From contig JAVYIG010007202.1 of assembly GCA_035222895.1 (NCBI GenBank), positions 1-64,000 of the forward strand: 64,000 nucleotides of DNA, read 5' to 3'. Origin of the DNA: Strongylocentrotus droebachiensis. Its lineage: Eukaryota; Echinodermata; Echinoidea; Camarodonta; Strongylocentrotidae. Shown here piece after piece: positions 11,401-21,760 of the stretch. A program made the position numbers and the translations under genes. Below the pieces are notes generated by a model. It was not told the origin of the DNA and ran no database searches. It saw only the letters and a list, made by a program, of their open reading frames with translations. How positions within the stretch are numbered: position 1 is the stretch's first letter; each line of letters starts with the position of its first letter.

Positions 11401-14400
11401 GTACAGGTAGTAGTGGTAGTGGTAGTGGTAGTGATATTAATAAAATAGACAGTGATGACATAAAATATCTAACAGTTTGTTTTGACCGTTGCCAGACCTC
11501 ATCCTTGTCTTTATCTCTTGCCTTTCCTTCAGCTGACTCTAGAGGGCAGGGTAGTTGGTTTCCTGAGCCCCGTGAAGGGTGAGAAAGCCTGGACCACCAT
11601 GGTAAGATCTGCACAGCATCTCAGTGAGCTGACGGCTGAGGCTGACCAGTACAACGGTCGTATCTACTTCACTACCATCAAGGAGATCCAACCTGGTCAA
11701 GAGTTCAAGGTGTTCTACAGTGAGGAGTACAGAGAGGGATGTGGCTTCAAGAGTGGTCTGGACAGTCTCAAGTATAACCCAGGTAAAAGATAAATATTAA
11801 AGAGAAGGTTGAGTTCTGGGAAGAGGTGAACAATAATTTGTGAGCGTTACTCATTCTTATTATGCAAGTGTGGAAGAACATCAGATAAAACATGTTCCCT
11901 GAAAAGCATGGCTCTTCAAAAGCCTTCATATTCTAAATATACATGTAACATCGTAAAAATCGGGGGGGGGGGGGGGGGGGGGGGTCGGCTTTTTACGCCA
12001 CGTGTTTGTGTAGTCCCATATACATCTTTCTGTGTACAGTGTTTGTAACTTTACCAAGACTGGGCCAAATTTCTTATCATTTTGATGATTCCAGAGCCTT
12101 GCAATACACACAGCTAGATGATCAACCTTTTCTGATCGATTCCACACTAGTCGGGGCTGTTAGGGATATTTTGGTGCAGATTCTTCTAAAAGCACCAAAT
12201 TTGGCCCAGAGGTAGCTTATACCATACTATTACGATTTCTGCCGGGCGCCAAGAAGGGCGCCCTCTGTGACCGCCATATTGGACAAATCCAAAATGGCCG
12301 CCATCTGAGTTAAAGGTCAAGCGTTGATCCAAAAGGAAAAGGGCTAATGTGATAAAAATGTATATATTTATGGGGTTTGGGGGGTCAGAGAATCTGATTA
12401 TGATATTATTTCATCGATTTGAGGTCTCCTTGGGGCTTTCATACTGGTCATATTGGTCAAATCCAAAATGGCCGCCATCTGAGTTACAGGTCAAGTGTAG
12501 TTATGGAAGGAAATGGGCTAGTATGTTAAAAGTTTATCTATTTATGGGGTTTGGGGGGTCAGAGAATCTGATTATGATATTATTTCATCGATTTGAGGTC
12601 TCCTTGGGGCTTTCATACTGGTCATATTGGTCAAATCCAAAATGGCCGCCATCTGAGTTACAGGTCAAGTGTAGTTATGGAAGGAAATGGGCTAGTATGT
12701 TAAAAGTTTATCTATTTATGGGGTTTTCGGGGTCAGAGAATCTGATTATGATGTTCTTTCATCGATTTGAGGTCTCCTTGGGGCTGCCATACTGGTCATA
12801 TTGGTCAAATCCAAAATGGCCGCCATCTCATTACAAGTCAAGTGTAGTTACGACAGGAAATGGTCTAGTATGATAAAATTTTATATATTTATGGGGTTTT
12901 CAGGGTCAGAGAATCTGATTATGATGTTCTTTCATCGATTTGAGATCTCCTCGGGGCTGCCATACTGGTCATATTGGTCAAGTCCAAAATGGCCGCCATC
13001 TGATAGTTAAAGGTCAATAGTAGTTCCAAAAGGAAAAGGGCTAGAATGATAACAGTTTATATATTTATGGGGTTTTCGGGGTCAGAGAATCTGATTATGA
13101 TGTTCTTTCATCGATTTGAGGCCTTTTTGGGGCTGCCATACTGGTCATATTGGTCAAATCCAAAATGGCCGCTATCTGATAGTTACAAGTCAAGTGTAGT
13201 TACGAAAGGAAATGGGCTAGTATGATAAAAGTTTAAATATTTTGGGGGGTTTCAGAGTCAAAGAATCTGATTATCATGTTCTTTCATCGATTTGAGGTCT
13301 CCTTGGGGCTGCCATACTGGTCATATTGGTCAAATCCAAAATGGCCGACGTCTGATAGTGATAGGTCAATAGTAGTTCCAAAAGGAAAAGGGCTAGAATG
13401 ATAACATTTTATGTATTTGTGGGGTTTTCGGGGTCAGAAAATCTGATTATATTATTTTTTATCGATTTTATGTCACCAATCCTGTCCTACATGATAGGCT
13501 ACAATGAAGTCCATTTCCTGGTTGAAGAAGATGAGGGAAGATGCGCCAAATTCACACTTGAGTGGGTTAATGAATACAATGTATTTCGAGAGTCGTAAGA
13601 CCAGTCGCTAGTTGGAGGTGTTGAATATGTTTTAATATGTCCTGTCTTACTCGCGGACGAGGAGGTTGTCGATGTAGCCTAGGAGTACACAACTTGTAGA
13701 CCACGGGTTATCTCGATCATCAAAAAAACGTTAAAAAGTATATACATGTGCGGCATTTCATAGCCCAAAAGGCATGTGCACAAATTCAAGTAACCCAAAG
13801 GGTGTGGTGATGGCTGTTATTTGTACGTCTACTGGATCGACTGGAATTTGGTGGTACGCTCAGATGACATCGAGTTTGGAGAAAACTCTATCGCCTGTTA
13901 GAGCTGAGGTGAAGTCTTGAAGATGGGGAATAGGACATTTATCGGGCACTGTATTCCTTTTTAGTCCATGGTAGTCATCGCTTGGCCTCCAGTCTCCGGG
14001 TTTTTTCTTGGGCACCAAGTTGGGATGTCGAACGGATGCCAAAAGGTCGGACGATGCCTAATTCTAGCATTTTTGCCCCATTGTAGACTGGGCGTGTGAG
14101 GTCTGGACATTGGTCAAAAAGAGATTTGGAAGCAGCTTGACTGTCTGCCTTGACAAACATGGGGCTGATAGAAGGAGAAGAAGAAAGGATGCCTCTTACA
14201 GATAGATTAGTAGTAGAATCGATGAGCTTGAGATTGCGCACATCTACCAGAAAACCAAAGTGAGGGAGAAAGTCAGCCCCGAAGATAGGATTGGATATGT
14301 CGGCAATGATGAAAATCCACCTGGAAGCTCGACGTAGGCCGACGTCGAGAGTCGGGCTTAGATCTCCGTAAGTAGTGATACTTGAGCGATTAACTGCTTG

Positions 14401-17400
14401 CAGGGGAAATTTCGAAGAAGGGTGCATATGTTTCTCGGATTTGGATGGAGCATGGACCTAGTAGGTCCATGGACGGAGGAAGAACGCTCTGTTCAATGGT
14501 CTACGAGAAATCTAATCCCTGTTTCCTATCCGTAATGTAGAAAAGGCAAATTTTTGGGCTGGTGCCATGCAGTCGAACTTGTCGCTTTTAGTCGCTAGCT
14601 GGGTCGTATCCCTGGTTTGAAGAGGTTGATTTGAAAGTGCAGGGAGGAGTACATTTCTTGGCTCGCTAACAAAACGAAAGTGATAATAGCAATCCCCTTG
14701 TGAGCTGGGGCTTCGCGCTTGGCGGTCTTGCTTCTGATGTGATATTTGCGCTTTCATTTGCTGCATTTCCAGGAAAGGAGTAGGGTGTGAAGAAGAAGAA
14801 GAAGAAGAAGACGAGAAAGAAGACCGATAGGATGAAAGTTAGATGGGGAATTTGTCACAACGATTTTTTAGGGGGCTAAATCAGCGAGGTTCTTGGTCTT
14901 CATCGAGGCCCCAGTTGATGCTAAAATGAGCTGAACATAATTTTGTGAGCAGCCTCTGGAGAAATAGCCGTTTCAGAATGTTCTCCTCCAACTTGTTCAC
15001 CCCAGCACTTTTTTAACTTGCGAAGTAACTGGGAGGGTTTGTGATCTATCAAAGTCCTCATAAATCGGCGGTGACACGACATTTGCTCCTGCGACAATTG
15101 CTCCGGGCTTTATTTCGTCTAAGATGTAGGGTTAGGGTTAGGGTTTCAATAGGGTTTTATGTTAGGTTTAGGGTTAGGTTTAGGGTAGGGTATAGTGTTG
15201 AATCCAGGGTTGAAGTTAGCCATTCGATTAGTGTATGAAATTTAGAGCGGAGCAATTGTCGCCGGAGCAAATGTCATGGAATCTAAATCGGCACCCGATG
15301 AAGGCGTTTTTGCTCAGAGGTGGAGTTTCTCTGTATCGATTCGGCTTTCAGTTTAACGTAGGGCTGTTCTTAAGGAAGAGATATCAGTAAGTCCCAAATT
15401 TCCTGGGCATATTCCGGCTACAAGAAGGCGACGACGTAGACAAACTTTGTTTTCTGTTGGGTGATGCCTCGGGTTATGAATTGTGCCTGGACTTGGGCAA
15501 GCCAAATAGTAGGATCATTGTGCCAGAAAGGAGGAATTTTTATTTGAACATTGGAGACAGATGAAGGGCAAGCAGAAGTTGAAGAAGTTGAAGAATGGGT
15601 GTTATAGTCAGTAGGCATGATGACAGTTCAAAGATAAGACGTGAGTAGAAATATGAAGAAAAGGGAGACAAAAATTGAAACAGTTTTGATGAAGGATATC
15701 TGCGACTCAGTAGGTTGGTCGGGTTTAGATCACGTCGGGGTCACCAGTGAAACGATGCTCTGCAAATGCGAGGGCGGATGTAGCAACAACATTGACAGCA
15801 ATGACTAGTAGAACATAATGATGAAAAGTATGGGCGCAGGCCAAGATTTATACCGACTCAAATGTGAATTTGGCGCATCTTCTCTCATCTTCTTCAACCA
15901 GGAAATGGACTTCATTGTAGCCTATCATGTAGGACATGATTGGTGACATAAAATCGATACAAAAATAATATAATCAGATTCTCTGACCCCGAAAACCCCA
16001 CAAATACATAAAATGTTATCATTCTAGCCCTTTTCCTTTTGGAACTACTATTGACCTATAACTTTCAGACGGCGGCCATTTTGGTTTTGACCAATATGAC
16101 CAGTATGACAGCCCCAAGGAGATCTCAAATCGATGAAAGAACATGATAATCAGTTTCTCTGACCCCGAAAACCCCATAAATATATAAACTTTTATCAAAC
16201 TAGCCCATTTCCTTTCGTAGCTACATTTGACCTGTAACTCAGATGGCGGCCATTTTGGATTTGACCAATATGACTAGTATAGCAGCAGCAAGGAGACCTC
16301 AAATCGATGAAAGAACATCATAATCAGATTCTCTGACCCCGAAAACCCCATAAATAGATAAACTTTTAAAATACTAGCCCATTTCCTTCCATAACTACAC
16401 TTGACTTGTAACTAAACATGGCGGCCATTTTGGATTTGACCAATATGACCAGTATGGCAGCCCCAAGGAGACCTCAAATCGATGAAAGAACATCATAATC
16501 AGATTCTCTGACCCCCAAAACCCCATAAATAGATAAACCTATAACATACTAGCCTATTTCCTTCCATAACTACATTTGACCTGTAACTCAGATGGCGGCC
16601 ATTTTGGATTTGACCAATATGACCAGTATGGAAGCAGCAAGGAGACCTCACATCGATGAAAGAACATCATAATCAGATTCTCTGACCCCGAAAACCCCAT
16701 AAACAGATAAACTTTTAACATACCAGCCCATTTCCTTCCATATCTACAATTGACTTGTAACTATGAGATGGCGGCCATTTTGGATTTGACCAGTATGACC
16801 AGTATGGCAGCCCCAAGGAGACCTCAAATCGATGAAAGAACATCATAATCAGATTCTCTGACCCCGAAAACCCCATAAATAGATAAACCTTTAACATACT
16901 AGCCCATTTCCTTCCATAACTACACTTGACCTGTAACTCAGATGGCGGCCATTTTGGATTTGACCAATATGACCAGTATGAAAGCCCCAAGGAGACCTCA
17001 AATTGATGAAAGAACATTATATTCAGATTCTCTGACCCCCCAAACCCCAGAAATATATAAAATTGTTATGATACTAGCCCTTTTCCTTTTGAAACTACGC
17101 TTGACCTTTAACTCAGATGGCGGCCATTTTGGATTTGCCCAATATAGCGGTCACAGAGGGCGCCCTTCTTGGCGCCCGGCAGAAATCTTAATAGTATGGT
17201 ATAAGCTACCTCTGGGCCAAATTTGGTGCTTTTAGAAGAATCTGCACCAAACGACCCCTATATAGCCCTAACAGCCCTGACTACACCGTTTCTTTCACAA
17301 TGCAATCGCATGACCAGAACTCAACTTCATCCTTAACCATTTATTTTGGGTTATCTAATCCTTTATTGCTGGATGGGTTAAACTGGGCATTGTGGCGTGC

Positions 17401-20327
17401 ACCTGTAATCCAGCTAGCAATGGAAGTTACAAACTGATTTAGCCAAGGACGCAGGTTCGAAACTGAGTCACATCTTTCGGTTGGTGATGTTTAAAGGTCG
17501 GTCCCCAGACGTAACTAATCATATCTGATTGATACACATCTGTAAAAACCCAATACACACACACGCCTGTCATGAAGAAAAGGCTCTAATGTACAGTAAG
17601 TGAACATATACACCATGACAACAAACAAAATACCACTCAAAATTACAAGAAGTTTACTTTTCATGTGATGTATATTGTCCACTTCTTGAAACTGGTGACC
17701 AATTCAGCGATTCACGAGACTCATTCATATGTAACTTCATAACATTGCCTAAGAAGGGCATAATTTTCTTCTCAAAATTCAAAATGTATAAATTTTCAGT
17801 GGACTTGGAAGAATGAGAATGCAAATTTCAAACAAACTAGCTAATGTCAAATGGGAGTAGAATGATTTCTTTCTGGTGCCATTTATAAAGCTTGACGTAA
17901 GGTGCAGGTTAGTCCATCCCCAAATTTGCCACTGAGATTTATTTTCTTAGTTTTTTTGTTTTCTTGGTTCGCTTGCATCAGGCAGTAGCCTTTCTTGGAA
18001 ACTGTTCAGTTTATTGTGATGATTATGATTTTCAGTTTGCTTTCTGTGTGTTACCTACGAAAAAGGCAAGTTTTGAAAATGCTTTATTCTTCTCATGCAT
18101 ATATGTATTTTTATTTTGTCCTCTGCTTTTTCTGCATACAGAGTCCAAAGGTTTTGAGTGCAGCTTCTGCCCGTGTCATTGCAGCAACTCCAAGAGTCTC
18201 CTGCGGCACATAAAGCTCTTTCACCACAAGGATAAGCGATCTGACATTGACGTTGAGATACAGCAGATCAGAGATGACAAAGAGTCTTCTCAAGAGAGAG
18301 ATGAAAGAGTTACGTCGGTCGATGAAGGAGAGGGAGATGCCAGAGAAGTCTCTGAGGGAGGAAGATTCACCTGCGGCACTTGTGGCAAGCAGTTCCAGAG
18401 TCAAGGACCTCTGATCATGCATGAGAAGTTCCACCAGAATCTGGCCATCGGAGAAGATGCAGGAGAAGAGGAGGACGATGACCGATTAGATTACTTCCCT
18501 TGCCAGAATTGCGGCTTTGTTTGCCCCAACAAGTCCTCCCTAGCAAATCACATACTGGGTCACAAGAAAGCACCCTTTGGATGTAATGAATGTGGGCAGG
18601 TCTGCAATTCGCGGAAGGCTTTGACCGGGCACAAGAAGGCGGAGCATGCAGTGGCATCGGAAGGTGCTGGTGGTGAAAAACGGTTGAAGATTAAGTTGCG
18701 GGTACGGAGGCACACTTCTGGTAAGAATTTTTGCAAGACGTGTGGCTACTCCTGTGCAGGTCCGAAAGAGTTTCAGAGCCATATGAAAGGACACAAGCTG
18801 TATCCCTTCGGGTGTCCTGAGTGCGGATGCCTCTATGAACAAAAGAACGCTCTTTTGCTTCATCTTAAGGAACGGCACAGTACCTCCGATGGAAAAGGAC
18901 AACCCGGTCAGACAAAAAGTGACAAACACAAGTGCACTAAGTGTGGGTTTAATTGCTCTGACGAAAACTCTCTCAAAACACATGTCAAGAATCACGATAA
19001 AGCTCCATATGGATGTGATGTGTGTGGGCTGATGTACACCCAGAAACAATTTGTAATGCGACATAAACGTGTGAAACATGGTGCTGCCTCCCCCGACAAG
19101 CCTAGCGCCCTCAACTCTTCGCTTTCCCCTTGGACGTGTACAGATTGTAACAAGACTTACGTCAATGAGAAGAGCTTGACGAGACACCAGAAGGAGAAAC
19201 ATGGGAAAGTGTTTGAGCCTCAGTACCAGCTCAGTGGTGCCAAAGGACAAGGGCCTGGTGATTTTGAATGTGATCTTTGTATACAGAGTTTCACAACACC
19301 AACAGCCTTTAATGCACATCTTCAAGAAGTACATGGCATTGAACCACATCCCAGTGACTTGAAGAAGGGAGGAACCAAAAGAAAGGTTCCCGTTCTTCCA
19401 ACAGGAACCAATGTGGCATCAAAGGATGCACAGAGCAATGTTCTAGGGTCGACTCGATGCTATATCTGCGGTAAGACATTCATCAGATACAGCTTCTTGC
19501 ACGATCATCTGAGGCAGCATCATGGCATTGAGCCATTGACAAGAGGAGGTTCCCAGGCACCGGAGACATCGCAGATCAGCCAGATTGAACAGAATGGAAC
19601 AACCCCAGCAGACGACCAGGACAAGGTCGAACAGATTGACATGCTCGGGAAACCCATGGACTATTACAATCGTCCCCGCCCTTTCAAGTGCAAGCTGTGT
19701 CCTCGAAGGTTTGTCTACCGCCACGTCCTCAAGCGCCACGAGTACAAGGTTCACCTCGGCGGAAGCAAATTCACCTGCAGCTTCTGTCAGAAAGGCTTTG
19801 ACATGGAAAGCCAGCTGTTGGTTCATGTCCAGAAGCATACCAAGAACCGACCTTTCAAGTGCGCCCTCTGCACCCGCTCCTTTGCCTCTGAAAGCGCACT
19901 TGATAACCACCAGAAGGAACACACTGGTGAGAAACCCCACAAGTGCGATGTCTGCGAGCGTGGGTTTGGCACTCGTAAGCTCATGAACAAACACAAGTCC
20001 CGAGTCCACAGCAACAGGGAGAAGAAGTTCATCTGCTCCTTCTGTGGCAAGAAGTTTCTGGCCGGTAAAGATCACAAGGTTCATGAGAGGCGGCACAAGG
20101 GTATCCGACCCTTTGTGTGTCTGTCCTGTGGGAAGGCTTTTAAGGACAAACACGCTAGAGATGTTCACATGCGTATCCATACTGGTGAGAAGCCGTACGT
20201 TTGTCGACAGTGTGGCAAAGCGTTTCCCCTACCTCACAGACTCACTGATCATATTGTGATGCACACAAAGGAGAATATGGAACAGGCAGCAGCAATCTCG
20301 GCCATTGCAACCAACATACAAACATGA
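8495..20327 (+). CDS. PR/SET-domain C2H2 zinc-finger protein (PRDM family), paralog A
   Basis: Predicted exons: 8495-8646, 8685-8764, 10420-10916, 11533-11782, 18142-20327. They join in frame to 1054 residues. Exon 1 starts MDYNYMNQ in a 152-nt exon. The PR/SET domain is split at SWE| (about residues 193-326): LPEGLAYR and RFGPFKG in exon 3, then [14 protein letters not shown] and VFYSEEY in exon 4. Exon 5 alone encodes 18 C2H2 fingers (first [10 protein letters not shown], last [10 protein letters not shown]). PRDM proteins are nuclear DNA-binding regulators, some with histone methyltransferase activity. The subfamily cannot be fixed here; there is no KRAB domain. It is convergent with paralog B at 25332-31611, which shares exon lengths and phases. 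Intron 1 would be only 38 nt, the least certain point; an alternative is one uninterrupted exon 8463-8764 read from ATG 8476. Acceptors: CTTAG 8458-8462, CTTAG 10415-10419, TTCAG 11528-11532, TACAG 18137-18141. Confidence 0.85.
9598..9724. repeat. hairpin MITE in PRDM-A intron
   Basis: CATTATACAATCTATCC at the left and GGATAGATCGTATAATG at the right end, with AGGCTGTGTGTTT and its inverted copy inside, form arms of about 40 bp. Confidence 0.7.
9986..10383 (+). mobile_element. TTAA-flanked MITE, copy B
   Basis: Termini are TTAAAGG...CCAGTTTTGG and CCAAAACTGG...CCTTTAA. The internal sequence (GCGATTGCATTGTGAAAG, then GCACTGTACACAG) matches the family at 6981 and 39331. It lies in the intron just before the PR-domain exon. 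Confidence 0.75.
10962..11446 (+). repeat. minisatellite (GTAGTG/AGT)n in the PR/SET intron
   Basis: About 480 bp of AGT/GTG trinucleotides with a higher-order unit (GTGATAGTTGTAGTAAAAG recurs about every 60-130 bp). Open frames running through it (poly-Ser, poly-Val, poly-Thr) are repeat artefacts. The exon upstream ends at the GTAGGT donor at 10917. Confidence 0.9.
12290..13440 (+). repeat. tandem array, about 174-bp unit, left arm
   Basis: Seven units, with CCAAAATGGCCGCCAT at about 12289, 12463, 12637, 12811, 12984, 13160 and 13336 (spacing 173-176). Each unit also holds GGTCAGAGAATCTGATTAT and ATCGATTTGAGGTCTCC. The inverted array occupies about 15960-17130. Confidence 0.95.
15078..15275. 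mobile_element. TIR element with TTAGGG-rich core
   Basis: GACATTTGCTCC...GACAATTGCTCC at the left is inverted at the right end (GGAGCAATTGTC...GGAGCAAATGTC). The interior is built from TTAGGG/TTTAGGG variants. Related partial copies lie at about 24165-24350 and 47660-47780. Confidence 0.75.
15728..15746 (-). promoter_or_regulatory. retrotransposon primer-binding site, tRNA-Trp type
   Basis: The minus strand reads TGGTGACCCCGACGTGATC directly after the LTR end. This is complementary to the 3' end of metazoan tRNA-Trp including CCA. Confidence 0.8.
15960..17130 (-). repeat. tandem array, about 174-bp unit, right arm
   Basis: Seven inverted units carry GATGGCGGCCATTTTGG or close variants near 16070, 16245, 16420, 16595, 16770, 16945 and 17120. 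It mirrors the left-arm array. Confidence 0.95.
17381..17565 (+). mobile_element. SINE with 7SL-like head, copy 1
   Basis: It begins GGGCATTGTGGCGTGCACCT then GTAATCCAGCTA, close to the 5' domain of 7SL RNA. About 55 bp on is GGTTCGAAACTG, a box-B-like element. It ends in CA-rich sequence near 17565. A second copy lies inverted at 28329-28520. The remainder of the intron to 18141 shows nothing. Confidence 0.7.
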
Positions 20328-20457
20328 AACAAACCCGTCTGCATGATTTAAGACTTGAACCACAAACCATGTGATCCACATTCCACAGTCCAGTGACGAA
20401 TCCACTAGACCACTTCACCTCTTCAAATATCTACAAATACAATAGGATTTTATTGTG

Positions 20458-20750
20458 GTTTATAATAATATTCAGTTCTTGTATAGCGCATAATTCGTTA
20501 TGAAATAGCATCTCTATGCGCTTCCAAAGAGCTTTGGAAATGATTACCCTAGCTTTAGCTACGGCAGCCGTAATCAGCGGACATTTCAAGGAATAAACCT
20601 ACCAGGTCCCCATTTACCTCATTTGGGTTGAGTGTGGCAAATGTAGATCAATGTCTTGCCAAAGGATATAAGTGCCGCGGCGGGACTTGAGCCGGGGACC
20701 TTGTGATCCACAATCCAGCGACATATCCACTCGACCACGAAACCTTTATC
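20458..20750 (-). repeat. (AAT)n-GCGC repeat next to a tRNA-like segment
   Basis: Plus strand 20458-20560 carries AATAATATTCAG...TATAGCGC...TCTCTATGCGCTTCC. Minus strand 20747-20690 reads GGTCGAGTGGATATG then CTCAAGTCCCGC, resembling tRNA box A and box B. These are probably two adjoining repeat modules. Confidence 0.5.
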
Positions 20751-21266
20751 TCATTTCTTTGATACTAAAGAACATATATACTGGATTGTGAATGACAGGA
20801 CTTGGTCTGATACCCTACTAGTGTATTTTTATTTTTTTTAATGTATTTATTGTCCATATACATGTAATGGAATTGTTTACATGCATACATACATGTAACC
20901 ATGAGAACAGTAAGATCATAAGGCAGTCAACAAAAAGGATTATACCCGGTAGGAAGTACAAGTGGGGAAGATGAATGAGAAATTGAAATTGTTTATTTCA
21001 GAAAAATATGTTAAAATCATGGCAACGAAATCTGCCTTTGGAACCGAAGGGGTTTTAGAAGAAGAAAAAAAAGAGGTGATAAAAAAAGTCTCTAAGTCTA
21101 TTAAAGCAGGATTCAATTGATTTGTGTGTACAGGTACATGCATAAACGTGACAGTAATGGTTGTAATGCTCATGATTGTGTATATATGTTACTCAGTTTA
21201 TACCAGCCTATGAATCAATGATCATAATAGTAATGATAACGATAATAGTGATAGTAGTAATAGTAA

Positions 21267-21515
21267 TAGAATAAGGGAAGGAGAAGAAGAAGACAAAGTG
21301 AAAGAAGAAAAAATATGAATGAGGAAGAGGAAAAGAAAAGGAAGAAGGGTGAAAAGGAGGAAGTGGGAGAGGAGAAGAAGGAGGGAGATGAAATAGGAAA
21401 GAGGAAGAGGAAAAGAAGGAGGAGGAAGTGGGAGAGGAGAAGAACAAGGAGGGGGGTAAAAGGAAGAAGTGGGGGGAGGACAATAAGAGGGAGGAGAAGA
21501 AGAAAAGCAAGAAGA
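21267..21515 (+). repeat. polypurine tract
   Basis: About 250 bp that is nearly all A and G on the plus strand, with GAGGAAGAGGAAAAG-like blocks repeated. It follows an (ATAGT)n-like stretch. Confidence 0.85.
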
Positions 21516-21707
21516 ATTGGATTTTATAGCACCTTTTCTCGAGGATACATTGTATTAAATGTAGTTTAAAAGGAGTAGTACTTGTTATAGTTAAACATCA
21601 TTTGATGTGGCTTATTTTTCTTAATTTCATTATTATACGGCTCAATACTGTCCTGCATTCTACTTTGCCAATACATGTACATGTACGTTTCCTACAAATA
21701 TTGGTGG

Positions 21708-21760
21708 GTATGATAATAATAATAGTGGGTTCTTGTATAGCGCTCATGTCTCTCATGAAT
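21708..21760 (+). repeat. dispersed (AAT)n-GCGC short repeat
   Basis: ATAATAATAGTGGGTTCTTG then TATAGCGCTCATGTCTCTCA, a truncated copy of the family at 3350 and 20458. Confidence 0.55.

Larger units (their letters stand above)
13563..15936 (-). mobile_element. truncated Ty3/gypsy retrotransposon (5' LTR, gag, protease, part of RT)
   Basis: Read leftward: an LTR of about 189 bp from 15936 (TGTCC) to 15748, a primer-binding site, a gag fragment near 15618-15418 ([21 protein letters not shown]), a degraded gag/pol junction near 14766-14512, a protease-like tail ([33 protein letters not shown], 14427-14200) and reverse transcriptase ([16 protein letters not shown], then AYHQIPVD and a YIDN box) down to about 13563. 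Frameshifts and stops are frequent. RNase H, integrase and a normal 3' LTR are absent. A TTAGGG-containing element is inserted at 15078-15275. A (GAA)n run lies at 14788-14814. Confidence 0.85.
12148..17283. mobile_element. foldback (long inverted repeat) element, 5.1 kb
   Basis: Arms 12148-13563 and 15856-17283 are inverted copies of each other around a 2.3-kb centre. Ends read TAGTCGGGGCTGTTAGGG and, inverted, TAGTCAGGGCTGTTAGGG. CAC directly flanks both ends (12145-12147 and 17284-17286), and removing the element restores the MITE sequence. Arms begin with a shared 140-bp unique part (GGGCGCCAAGAAGGGCGCCC) followed by a tandem array. It resembles the foldback/TU class known from sea urchins, by architecture rather than by sequence match. 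It lies in intron 4 of PRDM-A. Confidence 0.85.
11797..17336 (-). mobile_element. TTAA-flanked MITE, copy C, split by the foldback element
   Basis: The left piece 11797-12147 and right piece 17284-17336 together match the reverse of the 39331-39716 copy. Both ends show the TTAAAG-type terminus. The left end lies 15 bp after the donor of the second PR/SET exon of PRDM-A. A poly-G run of about 20 bases lies inside (11963-11983). Confidence 0.8.

Noticed and set aside
10767-11448. Poly-Thr, poly-Val and poly-Ser frames
   Set aside because: They are translations of the AGT/GTG minisatellite in an intron, after a clear splice donor at 10917.
12349-13010. Open frame with a 58-residue repeat ([12 protein letters not shown]...)
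   Set aside because: The 174-bp DNA unit is exactly 58 codons, so the frame stays open by chance across copies. The mirrored array shows the same on the other strand, and there is no start, splice or domain support.
15130-15200. Interstitial telomere or chromosome fusion point
   Set aside because: The TTAGGG run is short and degenerate, and is enclosed by inverted ends shared with other copies, so it belongs to a dispersed element.
18540-20180. Long minus-strand frames opposite the PRDM-A finger exon
   Set aside because: They are shadows of a strongly coding plus-strand exon; no domain is visible in them.
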